Shown: positions 1-8,217 of the stretch, piece by piece
Position numbering within the stretch: the stretch's first letter is position 1
Layout of the letters: each line of letters begins with the position of its first letter
Source of the DNA: Clostridium cellulovorans 743B
GTDB taxonomy: Bacteria; Bacillota; Clostridia; Clostridiales; Clostridiaceae
Length of the DNA: 64,000 bases
Direction: 5' to 3'
Assembly (NCBI RefSeq): GCF_000145275.1
Contig: NC_014393.1
Coordinates: forward strand, 3,472,001 to 3,536,000
The notes under the pieces: model-generated
The model's input: only the letters and a program-made list of their open reading frames with translations
The model's database searches: none
What the model was told of the DNA's origin: nothing
Made by a program: the position numbers and the translations under genes

Positions 1-185
1 CAAGCTGCTATATACGAAAGTCTTAAGGTATCCTTTTTGTGCTTTATTATGTCGTTATCATCAAATTGAATTTGTTGTCCAAGTACCAGTGGTCTATTTC
101 TATGTATATTAATAAATTCACTAGAATTAGTAAAAATTATTGCTTTATTTTTTTTGATTTTTAAAACAACACCTACATTTTCCAT
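1..185 (-). CDS. rsgI: RsgI-type anti-sigma factor, N-terminal fragment (cut by the window edge)
   Basis: The reading frame opens with ATG at 185 and runs off the left edge, so only about 61 residues are visible. It begins MENVGVVLKIKKNKAIIFT and continues with a short beta-rich segment, which fits the N-terminal cytoplasmic domain of RsgI proteins that bind SigI. Its start lies 2 nt past the sigI stop, and the GGAGGAG codons at the end of sigI act as its ribosome site, so the two genes should be translationally coupled. In known families the protein continues into a membrane segment and an extracellular sensor domain; those parts are outside the window, so what it senses cannot be judged. 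The assignment rests mainly on its position after sigI and on the N-terminal pattern. Confidence 0.8.
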   Translation of the reverse strand, partial: MENVGVVLKIKKNKAIIFTNSSEFINIHRNRPLVLGQQIQFDDNDIIKHKKDTLRLSYIAA

Positions 186-187
186 CT

Positions 188-985
188 TCACTCCTCCTCA
201 ATATTTTTGACATAATCCTTAACTATAGAAAGATCACTTCTTAAAATTAAACTGACAGCTATAATAAATTTTCTATTTCGTTCTATAGTTCTCTTAGTAA
301 CATCTATCGCTTTTAGTAATTCCCCCATAGGAATTCTTTTGTTTCTACATAATTCTTGAAACAAGTTGTCCTGTTCACTCAAAATTTTAGCAACCTTTAT
401 AGCTGATTTTTTCGAATCCTTATGTTTTGGTGAACATTCAACTAATGTTTCAAGGGTTATTCCGAACTTAGCTAAATTTTCTCTTAGTGTCAAAATCTCA
501 GCATTTGTTTCAAATTGTTCTAAGTTATTTTCATGTTTCCCACCGAGATATGTTACTTGATATCTTTCTCCTAAAAATTCCTCTTCATTGCCTTCATCGT
601 CTATATCATTAAAATATGTAAAGGGATATACATTTCTATATTTTTTATTTTTTCTAATATAATCAATTAATCTTCTCTTAATAACCTGTTCAGAAAACCT
701 TAAAAAGCTCTTTTGCTTTTCTATATTAAAACAATCAATAGCTTCATTAAAAGCTGATAAACCAATAGAAAATTCATCACTATTTTTTATATCTATATAT
801 TTTCCACCAGTTACTTTCGAAACTACCTTTATAATAAAAGGAATATAGTCTTCAATTAGCTGTTCTCTTTGTAATTCATCATCAAATCTTATATCATCAA
901 CTTTTTTATTTAACGTAACATCCTGAATATTCAAATCTAACCTCTCCTCCAAAGCAACACCTTCCATACAATTTATCATCATCAA
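188..985 (-). CDS. sigI: RNA polymerase sigma-I factor
   Basis: SigI-family alternative sigma factor, 265 aa from the first ATG. The core-binding region reads EDYIPFIIKVVSKVTGGKYI, then DEFSIGLSAFNEAID and VIKRRLIDYIRKNKKYRN, characteristic of SigI region 2. The C-terminal part (about 195-250) holds the SigI DNA-binding region. The start is uncertain: ATG 985 has a weak ribosome site, whereas TTG at 934 sits 6 nt after GGAGGAGAGG and would give a 248-residue protein close to the family length. It lies downstream of an unknown gene (gap 16 nt) and is coupled to rsgI. In B. subtilis SigI responds to heat and in C. thermocellum to polysaccharides; which applies here is not visible. Confidence 0.93.
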   Translation of the reverse strand: MMMINCMEGVALEERLDLNIQDVTLNKKVDDIRFDDELQREQLIEDYIPFIIKVVSKVTGGKYIDIKNSDEFSIGLSAFNEAIDCFNIEKQKSFLRFSEQVIKRRLIDYIRKNKKYRNVYPFTYFNDIDDEGNEEEFLGERYQVTYLGGKHENNLEQFETNAEILTLRENLAKFGITLETLVECSPKHKDSKKSAIKVAKILSEQDNLFQELCRNKRIPMGELLKAIDVTKRTIERNRKFIIAVSLILRSDLSIVKDYVKNIEEE

Positions 986-1001
986 TGTTTACTTTAACTT
1001 C

Positions 1002-1481
1002 TTATAAAGCGACATATTTATTAGTCATATTATTTATTTCATAAAAACACTTTGGAGATTCATCATTTTCGTTCTCTGTATACCAGTTTAGTATCATTGT
1101 TTTTTCAGGTTCATTTTCACTATTCATCGGTTCATCATTTAATTTTACTTTTGGCTGTTGGCTAGAAACGAACTCTCCACCGAAAGTATCGTTTTGTAAA
1201 TCGATTACAATTAGTACCGATTTTCTCCAATTATTATTAATAGTTGTCTCATCTCTTGTCATGAAAACCTTTTGATAAGAATCAGTAGAAATATTGTTCT
1301 TAATTTCTGTCTCTATAGGACTATTTAATCCAACATTTTTTTTGTGCCATTCAAGTTGGATCTGCCCTTTGTACCATTCTTCATAGCTTTGCTGATTTTG
1401 TTCCTTAGGAAATCTAATCTTCGCTCCGCTCCCCTGTGATTCTAATAAACTAACTGTAATTTCTGAGCCATTAAGCCTCAT
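1002..1481 (-). CDS. Unknown protein in the sigI-rsgI operon
   Basis: I do not recognise this ~159-residue protein. It is hydrophilic, has no signal peptide or membrane segment, and is rich in Asn, Glu and Lys. Two in-frame ATGs exist; I chose the one at 1481 because the GAGGGGG ribosome site ends 7 nt before it, while the ATG at 1487 is almost adjacent to that site. It is the first gene after a long structured leader and precedes sigI by 16 nt, so it is probably co-transcribed with sigI-rsgI. A role in the SigI circuit is plausible from position only. Confidence 0.7.
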   Translation of the reverse strand: MRLNGSEITVSLLESQGSGAKIRFPKEQNQQSYEEWYKGQIQLEWHKKNVGLNSPIETEIKNNISTDSYQKVFMTRDETTINNNWRKSVLIVIDLQNDTFGGEFVSSQQPKVKLNDEPMNSENEPEKTMILNWYTENENDESPKCFYEINNMTNKYVAL

Positions 1482-1510
1482 ACTCATACCCCCTCTTGAC
1501 TTCGGAAATC

Positions 1511-1545
1511 AAAAAACCCTCATCCCCCCTAAAAGGATGAAGGTT
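1511..1545 (-). terminator. Intrinsic terminator in the leader of the 1002-1481/sigI operon
   Basis: In the minus-strand RNA, AACCTTCATCC (45-35) pairs with GGATGAGGGTT (25-15), 11 bp with one G-U, followed by a short U run. It stands between the promoter and the first gene, so it can only work as a regulated attenuator. Confidence 0.75.
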
Positions 1546-1768
1546 ATTATCCGTAGTATCACCTATATTTAATCAAATAAAATCTCAAACTTTACGGATT
1601 TTCACCGATAATCCTTCTTCTTTAACGGTAAGCACCCGTTTAAAGATACCTTAGTTTAACTAACTTCATAGATTCCTAAATATTATTTTAACTTTAGGAA
1701 TCTAAATTTGTTGACTTCCTTAAGTTGATATTTTGTATCCTCATCATTGTTTTTAATTTTATTCTTTT
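1546..1768 (-). promoter_or_regulatory. Structured 5' leader RNA, riboswitch-like, ligand unknown
   Basis: The transcript should start near 1768. Reading 5' to 3' it holds a perfect 12-bp hairpin (1669-1680 with 1693-1704), then a multi-branched domain closed by 1645-1650 pairing with 1555-1560 (GGUAUC/GAUACU), with inner hairpins 1620-1645 and 1596-1614. The segment GGATTATC (1614-1607) can alternatively pair with 1541-1552, which would overlap the terminator stem. I could not match it to the purine, TPP, SAM, glycine, FMN, cobalamin, c-di-GMP or c-di-AMP consensus patterns. The structure was drawn by eye. Confidence 0.6.
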
Positions 1769-1774
1769 GCTCTG

Positions 1775-1803
1775 ATTATATACTCAAAATTGAATAATGT
1801 CAA
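1775..1803 (-). promoter_or_regulatory. Consensus sigma-A promoter of the leader/sigI operon
   Basis: TTGACA (1803-1798), a 17-nt spacer and TATAAT (1780-1775), a perfect match to the housekeeping consensus. The operon therefore has a strong vegetative promoter, and control probably happens in the leader. Confidence 0.85.
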
Positions 1804-1926
1804 TATTTTATTATTAATGTATTATTTTGATGCAATTTCAATGTATTATGTATTTTCAAGTAAATTTAGTTATAATATAATTACAATTTTATTGTTATTT
1901 TTTAAATAACATTTTAAACACGCAAA

Positions 1927-1950
1927 AGCTAGGTTATCTCTCACCTAGCT
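1927..1950 (-). terminator. Hairpin at the end of the nif operon
   Basis: AGCTAGGT/ACCTAGCT, 8-bp stem overlapping the nifV alpha stop codon and followed by TTTTGCG on the minus strand. The U run is short, so termination may be partial. Confidence 0.6.
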
Positions 1951-2757
1951 ACTAATACCAAAACACCAATTCATAATCATTCTTTCAGTTTCTTTCAAAC
2001 TCTTATATTTATCTTTCATTTCTCTTTCTATTAACACAGAATATGAATTCAAAAATTTTATCAAATCACAATTTCCTGCTCTTTCACCAATACCACCAAA
2101 GGTACAATCTACAAATTCTGCTCCAGCTTTTATTGCTGCTATAGAATTTGAAATGGCCATACCAAAATCATTATGACTATGTATTTCTATAGCCATATCA
2201 GTATTTTTCTTCAAAGAACTTATGATTTCAAAGGTTTTTCTTGGATAAAGAATTCCAACAGTATCTGCATACCTAACAGTCTTAACATCTAAGCAACTTG
2301 CATATCTAGAAAGCTCTATAAGGAAATCTATAGAAGCTCTAGAAGCATCCTCAAACCCCAAGTTTACCTCATATCCTTTTTCCTTTGCAAAGTATATAGC
2401 TCTAGACATTTGACTTAATACCCACTTTCTGTCTTTATTCAATTTTGAATTAATTTGTATATCTGATGTAGGTACAGAAATATGAATTATATCTACATTA
2501 CAATCAATAGAATGTCGTATATCTTCAATAGACATTCTATTCCAAGCTGCTATTTTACATGAAAGTCCAAGCTGAGCAATCTTTTCTATACTCCTCTTTT
2601 CTTCTCCACCCATAGCCGGAACTCCAACTTCTAATTGGTAAACATCTAAATCGCTTATATATTTGGCTATTTGAACTTTTTCATTTACACCCAATGCAAT
2701 TCCAGCTTTTTGTTCGCCATCCCTCAATGTAGTATCCACAATTTTAACCTTCATCAT
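1945..2757 (-). CDS. nifV-alpha: Homocitrate synthase, alpha subunit (NifV alpha)
   Basis: Catalytic half of split homocitrate synthase, which condenses acetyl-CoA and 2-oxoglutarate to homocitrate, the organic ligand of FeMo-cofactor. The TIM-barrel signature KIVDTTLRDGEQKAG is at the N terminus, and the metal site motif EIHSHNDFGMA lies near residue 195. It ends after about 270 residues, lacking the C-terminal region of one-piece NifV, which is encoded by the gene just upstream. I chose ATG 2757 because AGGTGG lies 5 nt before it; a GTG at 2766 is part of that ribosome site. It is the last gene of the nif operon. Size and order match the NifV omega/alpha pair described in C. pasteurianum. 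Confidence 0.92.
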   Translation of the reverse strand: MMKVKIVDTTLRDGEQKAGIALGVNEKVQIAKYISDLDVYQLEVGVPAMGGEEKRSIEKIAQLGLSCKIAAWNRMSIEDIRHSIDCNVDIIHISVPTSDIQINSKLNKDRKWVLSQMSRAIYFAKEKGYEVNLGFEDASRASIDFLIELSRYASCLDVKTVRYADTVGILYPRKTFEIISSLKKNTDMAIEIHSHNDFGMAISNSIAAIKAGAEFVDCTFGGIGERAGNCDLIKFLNSYSVLIEREMKDKYKSLKETERMIMNWCFGISS

Positions 2758-2831
2758 TTTGTCCACCTTTCTATATTTCTGTCACTCTTCTCAAACACTA
2801 CAAAATTCAAAACAAAGCTTAATCCAAAAAC

Positions 2832-3881
2832 TTAAGCATTTTGTAATCTTCTATATATCTTCATTAGCTCCTCATCTTTTAGTCCTCTTCTATGACGTAT
2901 GCTTGCTTCTCTTACTTCTTCTAACATCCACTTCAAATTCACATCGCTTGATAAAATATTAAGCTGCATAAGCCTATATTCAATAGCCTTAGTACCTGAA
3001 TGTTTACCTATAATCATACGCCTATTTGTTCCAACAAGTTCAGGTTCATACGGCTCATATGTTAATGGAGACTTTATTATTCCATCGGCATGAATTCCAG
3101 ATTCAAAGTTAAATATTTCTTCTCCTATTACCGGCTTAATCCTTGATATATTTTCTGAGGTCAGCTCTTGATAATTCTGGGTAAGTTTTTTTATACCACT
3201 AATATCTCCAATGATTTTATAATCTTTTATTACCTTTAGTGCAAGTAAAACCTCTTCAATAGAAGCTACTCCATAAACTTCACCGTTAAAAGTACCAATA
3301 ATCATTTCATTTCCATCTAATAACCCTTCTAAAGTTACAGCCGTAGCCATGTTTAATCTGTTACTAGCACAAAAAGAAATTTCTACATTATATACTTCTT
3401 TTATTCCATCTATATATTTTTCTCTAAGAATATAATCATAATAGTCTATGTCTTTTATTATTATGAGCTTAACTTCAAGTTTATTGATTATTTCCGAGAT
3501 CCACCTTGAATCCGATGTTTCAATGTCATTTAGAGAGATTTCTAAAATAATTTCAGCTTTAGAAATCTGTTTCAAAAAGTTATGAAGATTTAACTTAGGA
3601 TAATCCTCATATGAAACTATGTATTTTTGAAACTGGTAAATTTCCAATCCAGTTATATCTTCGCCATTACCTATATGATATATATAGTGACCAACCTCTT
3701 CTCCTCTTCCTATAAACCCTAATAGTGACTTATTTATTTCGAAATAATCAATGCCTATTGTCCTTGAATTAGAGATAAACTCCTTAATTATGATATTATT
3801 TAATTGTTTTTTTCTAGAAGCTTCCTTAGTCAAAGTTCTATCAAATATATACTTTATTTTATGATCAATTCTAATAGACAT
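2832..3881 (-). CDS. nifV-omega: Homocitrate synthase, omega subunit (NifV omega)
   Basis: Companion subunit of split homocitrate synthase, 349 aa. It contains the C-terminal features of NifV/LeuA-type enzymes, including FESGIHADGI and GKHSGTKAIEYRL, while its N-terminal half is a diverged barrel without the DTTLRDGEQ catalytic motif. ATG 3881 is preceded by AGGAGGAATAAC, so the in-frame extension up to 3917 is unlikely to be translated. It lies 96 nt after nifN-B and 74 nt before nifV alpha. The two proteins probably act as a complex, as inferred for C. pasteurianum. This is a normal clostridial split rather than a broken gene: both halves have their own ribosome sites and no stray stop codons. 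Confidence 0.9.
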   Translation of the reverse strand: MSIRIDHKIKYIFDRTLTKEASRKKQLNNIIIKEFISNSRTIGIDYFEINKSLLGFIGRGEEVGHYIYHIGNGEDITGLEIYQFQKYIVSYEDYPKLNLHNFLKQISKAEIILEISLNDIETSDSRWISEIINKLEVKLIIIKDIDYYDYILREKYIDGIKEVYNVEISFCASNRLNMATAVTLEGLLDGNEMIIGTFNGEVYGVASIEEVLLALKVIKDYKIIGDISGIKKLTQNYQELTSENISRIKPVIGEEIFNFESGIHADGIIKSPLTYEPYEPELVGTNRRMIIGKHSGTKAIEYRLMQLNILSSDVNLKWMLEEVREASIRHRRGLKDEELMKIYRRLQNA

Positions 3882-3977
3882 TGTTATTCCTCCTAATATA
3901 TTTGCTAGTATTATCAAAAATCCTAGTTATATATAAATCACTTAAGCAAAATACTAACTAGCTGTAACCTTGTATTC

Positions 3978-6635
3978 TTACTTATTAACCACTTGTTTTT
4001 CATTTTCTTTTACAGTCTCCATAGCTTTATTTATACCATTATAAATTCCATCATACATTTGAAAAATTGTTATTCCCTTTTCAGCAAGTCTTTTAACTGG
4101 TGATTCTCCCGCTCTAATTGCTAATACACCAACACAATCACTTACAACCTTAATTATTTTAGCTATTTTATCATCATGATCCTCACAATCCTCTATACCG
4201 TTACAATATTTAGCCACAACTCTTTTTTCATCAAACTTTATATCTCCATCACAGTATGAATATATATGGAACTCTTCAGCTTGTCCAAAATGTTCATCTA
4301 TATTTATTCCACTTTTTGTAGCTATAGCAAACCTATAACTTTTTTTATTTTCCTTAGCTTTTTTGTTACTGCAAGAACCTGAACAACTAAAATTTCTAAA
4401 CTCAATTGATCTATCTTGATTCAAAGTTCCAATTGCATCTGCTCTACATTGTTTACAATGGTACATTTGCTTCATTAACCCTTCACATTTCTTTCTCATA
4501 TCATTTAATTCTATATTGCTGACTAAAGGTCTATCTTCGAATCCACTACCCTTTACTGGAATATGTTGCATTATATTAGAAATAAACGCTCCACATTCTT
4601 TAGCTTTTGCTACAACCTTCTCTATGTGATGATCATTTATCCCTTTAATCATAACGATGTTAACCTTACAGACAACACCTTTTGAAGCAAGGTATTTCAG
4701 TCCTGAAAGCTGGTTATTTATCATTATTTCCGCTGCTGCTTCTCCTTCATATCTAGTACCTAAATAATCGATATGTTTATATATCTTAGCTGCAATCTCT
4801 TTTTCTACTGCATTTATAGTAACAGTAACATGAGATACGCCTAATTCAACAATGTCATTAGCATAAAAAGGTAACATCAAACCATTAGTAGATAAACACA
4901 TAGTCATGTCTGGATATTCATTTTTTATCAACTTAATAGATTGTTTTGTTTCTTCAAAATTTGCTAAAGCATCTCCTGGTCCTGCAATTCCCAATACTTT
5001 TAAATTGTCAATTTTAGCTTTTACAGCTTTTACTTTTTCTAATGCTCCCTCTGGTGACAAGACATCACTAGTTACCCCTGGTCGACTTTCATTTGTACAA
5101 TCATATTTTCTTACACAGTAGTTACACTGAATATTACACTTTGGTGCCACAGGTATATGCATCCTGCTAAATTCATGAGCTCCTTGGTTATAACATGGAT
5201 GAGTTAAAGTTTTCTCCTTATTGGTAATCATAGTGATCTCCCTCCCGACATTTTCGTCTTTTCTATCATCATAGTATTTGTTATAAGCTTCTTCTCTAAA
5301 ATGCTCCTCTTTGTATTTCAATATAACGTTGGCAGTTTTATCAATGAAAGAACCAGTTCCATTGTATAACGTAAATATTTCTCTCTGTGCTCCAACTCTA
5401 TCGTGGACTGGAAAACCTATTCGAACTATTTCTAAATTTAATCTCTCTGCCATACGTCTTCCATCTGAATTTCCAATCATCATATTTACATGATTTTCTT
5501 TTGCTAAAGCCTCTATAGTTTCAAAATCTGTATCATCTAATACAATAATTTCTTCATCTTTAAAAGATTTTTCTAACACTAGTTCTACTAGTTTTTTATT
5601 TTTAGATCCCGTTGCTATAATTTTAGGAATTATTCCATTTTCACTGCATGTGTTCACTATTGCAAAAACTAATTCTGGTTCACCATAAACTACAGCTCTA
5701 GCTTCACCATTATATTTGTGATTATCGATCATTCCGTCTAACAATCTTTCTCTATCTTTCGTACACTCTTCTGGTATTGCTTTTCCTGATACTTCTGATA
5801 AAACCTCTAGGAAAATATCCGTATTCTTAACTCCAATAGGTATTGGACATTTATATATAGGAATATTGAATTTATCCCTTAGATATACTGCTGTTGAATC
5901 TTCTTCACTAACAGTTACCCCCATTTCTATAGTAGCTATAGAATCGCCCATGGAAACTATATCTTCAACCTTTGTACCACCATTTTTCAACCTATTATAT
6001 TTGCTACTGTGTCCACCATCTAAATTCTCTGATATATCAGGTAAAAGCACATAATCAATTTTCATTTTTTCAAATAAAGCCTTTATATTTCTTATATCAC
6101 CTGGATTTATATTTCCACATATGACATTAATTTTATTGTTTGAAGTGCCTGTTTTTACAGCTAAAGTTTCAACCATTGCTCTAATAGCTCTATAGTAACC
6201 TTCAGCCTGTGTCCCTCCATACCCTGGGGTTCCAAGAGAAATAATTTTAATGTCATCTAAAAGCCCAGTTTCTTTTTCTTCTTCATATAATTCTGTAACT
6301 ATCCTTTTTACATCTTCTCCTATTGTTTCTGCAAGGCATGTAGTTGCAATACCTATAGTAGTAGGATGATAAAGGTTAATCATATTTCGGATTCCATTTT
6401 TTAAATTCTTTGCTCCTCCATAAACTGTTCCATCTTCTGTTAATGAAGAAGAGGCAATGTCAACTGGTTCATTGTAATGTGTAGCCATGTGCCTTCTAAT
6501 ATATGTACTACATCCTTGTGAGCCGTGAAGGATAGTCATATTCCCTTCAATTCCCTTAAAAGCTAACATAGCTCCAAGAGGCATGCACATTTTACAAGGA
6601 TTCACATTTAAATTAGCATAATTTTTTTCCTTCAT
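3978..6635 (-). CDS. nifN-B: NifN-NifB fusion: FeMo-cofactor scaffold plus radical-SAM NifB-co synthase
   Basis: An 885-residue fusion. Residues 1-440 are NifN, with nitrogenase-like Cys motifs (NPCKMC, HGSQGCSTYIRRH, TTCLAETIGED); together with NifE it forms the scaffold where FeMo-cofactor matures. Residues 475-740 are NifB, a radical-SAM domain with the C500-x3-C504-x2-C507 cluster motif, GIAGPGDAL, and Cys-rich segments (CKQC, CSGSC). Residues about 765-875 form a NifX/NafY-like dinitrogenase-cofactor domain (GINIDEHFGQAEEFHIY). NifB builds the 8Fe core using SAM. The fusion channels NifB-co directly to NifEN and is known in several clostridia. It starts 11 nt after nifE. The frame is uninterrupted, so it is not a sequencing artefact. 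Confidence 0.96.
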   Translation of the reverse strand: MKEKNYANLNVNPCKMCMPLGAMLAFKGIEGNMTILHGSQGCSTYIRRHMATHYNEPVDIASSSLTEDGTVYGGAKNLKNGIRNMINLYHPTTIGIATTCLAETIGEDVKRIVTELYEEEKETGLLDDIKIISLGTPGYGGTQAEGYYRAIRAMVETLAVKTGTSNNKINVICGNINPGDIRNIKALFEKMKIDYVLLPDISENLDGGHSSKYNRLKNGGTKVEDIVSMGDSIATIEMGVTVSEEDSTAVYLRDKFNIPIYKCPIPIGVKNTDIFLEVLSEVSGKAIPEECTKDRERLLDGMIDNHKYNGEARAVVYGEPELVFAIVNTCSENGIIPKIIATGSKNKKLVELVLEKSFKDEEIIVLDDTDFETIEALAKENHVNMMIGNSDGRRMAERLNLEIVRIGFPVHDRVGAQREIFTLYNGTGSFIDKTANVILKYKEEHFREEAYNKYYDDRKDENVGREITMITNKEKTLTHPCYNQGAHEFSRMHIPVAPKCNIQCNYCVRKYDCTNESRPGVTSDVLSPEGALEKVKAVKAKIDNLKVLGIAGPGDALANFEETKQSIKLIKNEYPDMTMCLSTNGLMLPFYANDIVELGVSHVTVTINAVEKEIAAKIYKHIDYLGTRYEGEAAAEIMINNQLSGLKYLASKGVVCKVNIVMIKGINDHHIEKVVAKAKECGAFISNIMQHIPVKGSGFEDRPLVSNIELNDMRKKCEGLMKQMYHCKQCRADAIGTLNQDRSIEFRNFSCSGSCSNKKAKENKKSYRFAIATKSGINIDEHFGQAEEFHIYSYCDGDIKFDEKRVVAKYCNGIEDCEDHDDKIAKIIKVVSDCVGVLAIRAGESPVKRLAEKGITIFQMYDGIYNGINKAMETVKENEKQVVNK

Positions 6636-6646
6636 CCTCTTACCTC

Positions 6647-8014
6647 CTATTTAATGAACTCCCACACTGGGCTGTTCACTGTTAAATCTATCTCTTTTGC
6701 AAAGTTCACTGCACCTACAAAACCTGCCAATGCATGTTTTCTCTCATGGTTGTGATCACAAAAGGCAACACCTAACTTATAAGCAAGAGGTCTCTCCTTT
6801 ACACCGCCTACTAAGATATCTGCTCCTTTTTCTAGCATAAACTTTTCAAGTTCCGTTGGATTTGCATCATCTAATATTACAGTTCCTGGATTAGTAAGAT
6901 TTTTTATCATCTCATATTCTTCTTTTTTACCAGTTTGTGTGCCAACCATAACTGTATCCATACCTAATTCTCTAAATTGCTTTATTAAGGATATTGCCTT
7001 AAATCCTCCACCTACATAAATTGCAGCTTTTTTACCCTTTAACCGTTCCTTATAAAATTCAATTTCTTTTATAACTTTTGCTTCTTCAACTTTTATAAGG
7101 TCTCGTGTTTTCTTCATAATAATTTCATTGTCAAAATAATCAGCTATCTTAAGTAAGGATAATTTAGTATCTTCTATTCCACAAAAACTAACCTTCAAAA
7201 ATGGGATATCATATAATTCTTCCATCTTTTTAGCAAGATAGGTCATTGACCCTGCACATTGAACAATATTAACCTTTGCCGTTGGAGCTTTTTTAAGTTC
7301 CTCGTAACTGGAATCCCCTGTAACCTTTGTAACAAGCTTTATTCCAATCTTTTCAAGATACCCTTTAACTATCCACATCTCACCAGCTAAATTAAAATCT
7401 CCAAGATAATTGAGTCCTTGTACTTTATCTTTTGGTTCCTCTTCACTCATAAGTTTTATAAGAGCATCACAAGCCGCTTTATAGCCCATCTTTTTATGCC
7501 CTGCAAAACCTGGCGACTTTACAGAAATAATTCTAATATTATGCCTTTTTTCTGCTGATTTGCAGACTGCATCAACATCGTCTCCTATAACACCAACAAT
7601 ACAAGTTGAATATATAAAAATAAGTTTTGGCGAATGTTTTGCTACAATTTCATCAATAGCTGCTGTTAATTTTTTCTCTCCACCAAAAATTACATCTTTC
7701 TCACTTAAGTCCGTAGAAAAGCTATTTCTATAAATCTCTTCTCCACTGGATAAACTTCCTCTAATATCCCAGGTGTAACTGGCACACCCTATAGGTCCAT
7801 GAACTATATGGTAGGCATCAGTAATTGGATTTAAAACAACTCTAGCTCCGCAATAAACACAAGCTCTTTGACTAACAACTCCAGAAACACTTTCTGAATC
7901 GCATTTCATATTTAAGCCTTTCTTGTCGGAATTACGACATATAAAAGCTTCTCTAGCTTCTACAATTTCATATTTTTCATCTAAATCTTTTTGCTTTGCG
8001 CTTAATTGGTTCAT
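6647..8014 (-). CDS. nifE: Nitrogenase cofactor scaffold protein NifE
   Basis: NifE, 455 aa, alpha-like subunit of the NifEN scaffold on which the NifB product gains molybdenum and homocitrate. Conserved cluster cysteines appear in RACVYCGAR, HGPIGCAS and YSTCIVGVIGDD, and a cofactor-site-like Cys in NIVQCAGSMTYL. The start ATG 8014 follows GGAGGTGGGTTT. It is separated from nifK by a 203-nt gap that holds two strong hairpins, while nifN-B follows after only 11 nt. Length and motifs are normal for the family. Confidence 0.95.
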   Translation of the reverse strand: MNQLSAKQKDLDEKYEIVEAREAFICRNSDKKGLNMKCDSESVSGVVSQRACVYCGARVVLNPITDAYHIVHGPIGCASYTWDIRGSLSSGEEIYRNSFSTDLSEKDVIFGGEKKLTAAIDEIVAKHSPKLIFIYSTCIVGVIGDDVDAVCKSAEKRHNIRIISVKSPGFAGHKKMGYKAACDALIKLMSEEEPKDKVQGLNYLGDFNLAGEMWIVKGYLEKIGIKLVTKVTGDSSYEELKKAPTAKVNIVQCAGSMTYLAKKMEELYDIPFLKVSFCGIEDTKLSLLKIADYFDNEIIMKKTRDLIKVEEAKVIKEIEFYKERLKGKKAAIYVGGGFKAISLIKQFRELGMDTVMVGTQTGKKEEYEMIKNLTNPGTVILDDANPTELEKFMLEKGADILVGGVKERPLAYKLGVAFCDHNHERKHALAGFVGAVNFAKEIDLTVNSPVWEFIK

Positions 8015-8051
8015 AAACCCACCTCCATATATATTAAACAGATACTATATA

Positions 8052-8089
8052 TTCAATTTAAGAGGAAGAAAACTTCCTCTTAAATTGAA
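8052..8089 (-). promoter_or_regulatory. Perfect 17-bp hairpin between nifK and nifE
   Basis: Arms 8052-8068 and 8073-8089 are exact inverted complements around a 4-nt loop. No U run follows, so it is better read as an RNA-stability or processing element than as a terminator. Confidence 0.75.
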
Positions 8090-8179
8090 AGATATATTAT
8101 TTAAAGATATACTTTTTTTAAAGAAACTTTTTTGATTTTAATTTTTTTAAATAATCATTACTACCTAGTATATTTAAGT

Positions 8180-8210
8180 GTTTAAGCCTAGTGATAAACT
8201 AGGCCTAAAC
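8180..8210 (-). promoter_or_regulatory. 13-bp hairpin just after nifK
   Basis: Arms 8180-8192 and 8198-8210, one G-U pair, 5-nt loop, starting 8 nt past the nifK stop and without a U run. It is well placed to protect the 3' end of an upstream nifHDK transcript from exonucleases. Confidence 0.7.
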
Positions 8211-8217
8211 TTTGTAA

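Noticed and set aside
1546..1700. Known riboswitch (cobalamin, TPP or c-di-GMP) in the sigI leader
   Set aside because: Only short chance matches such as GGTGAAAATCC were found; the other conserved blocks of those classes are missing.
1945..3881. nifV broken into a pseudogene
   Set aside because: Both parts have their own start, ribosome site and conserved motifs, matching the described omega/alpha split.
3978..6635. NifN-NifB as two genes fused by a sequencing error
   Set aside because: The frame is continuous with a sensible linker, and the fusion is known from nitrogen-fixing clostridia.
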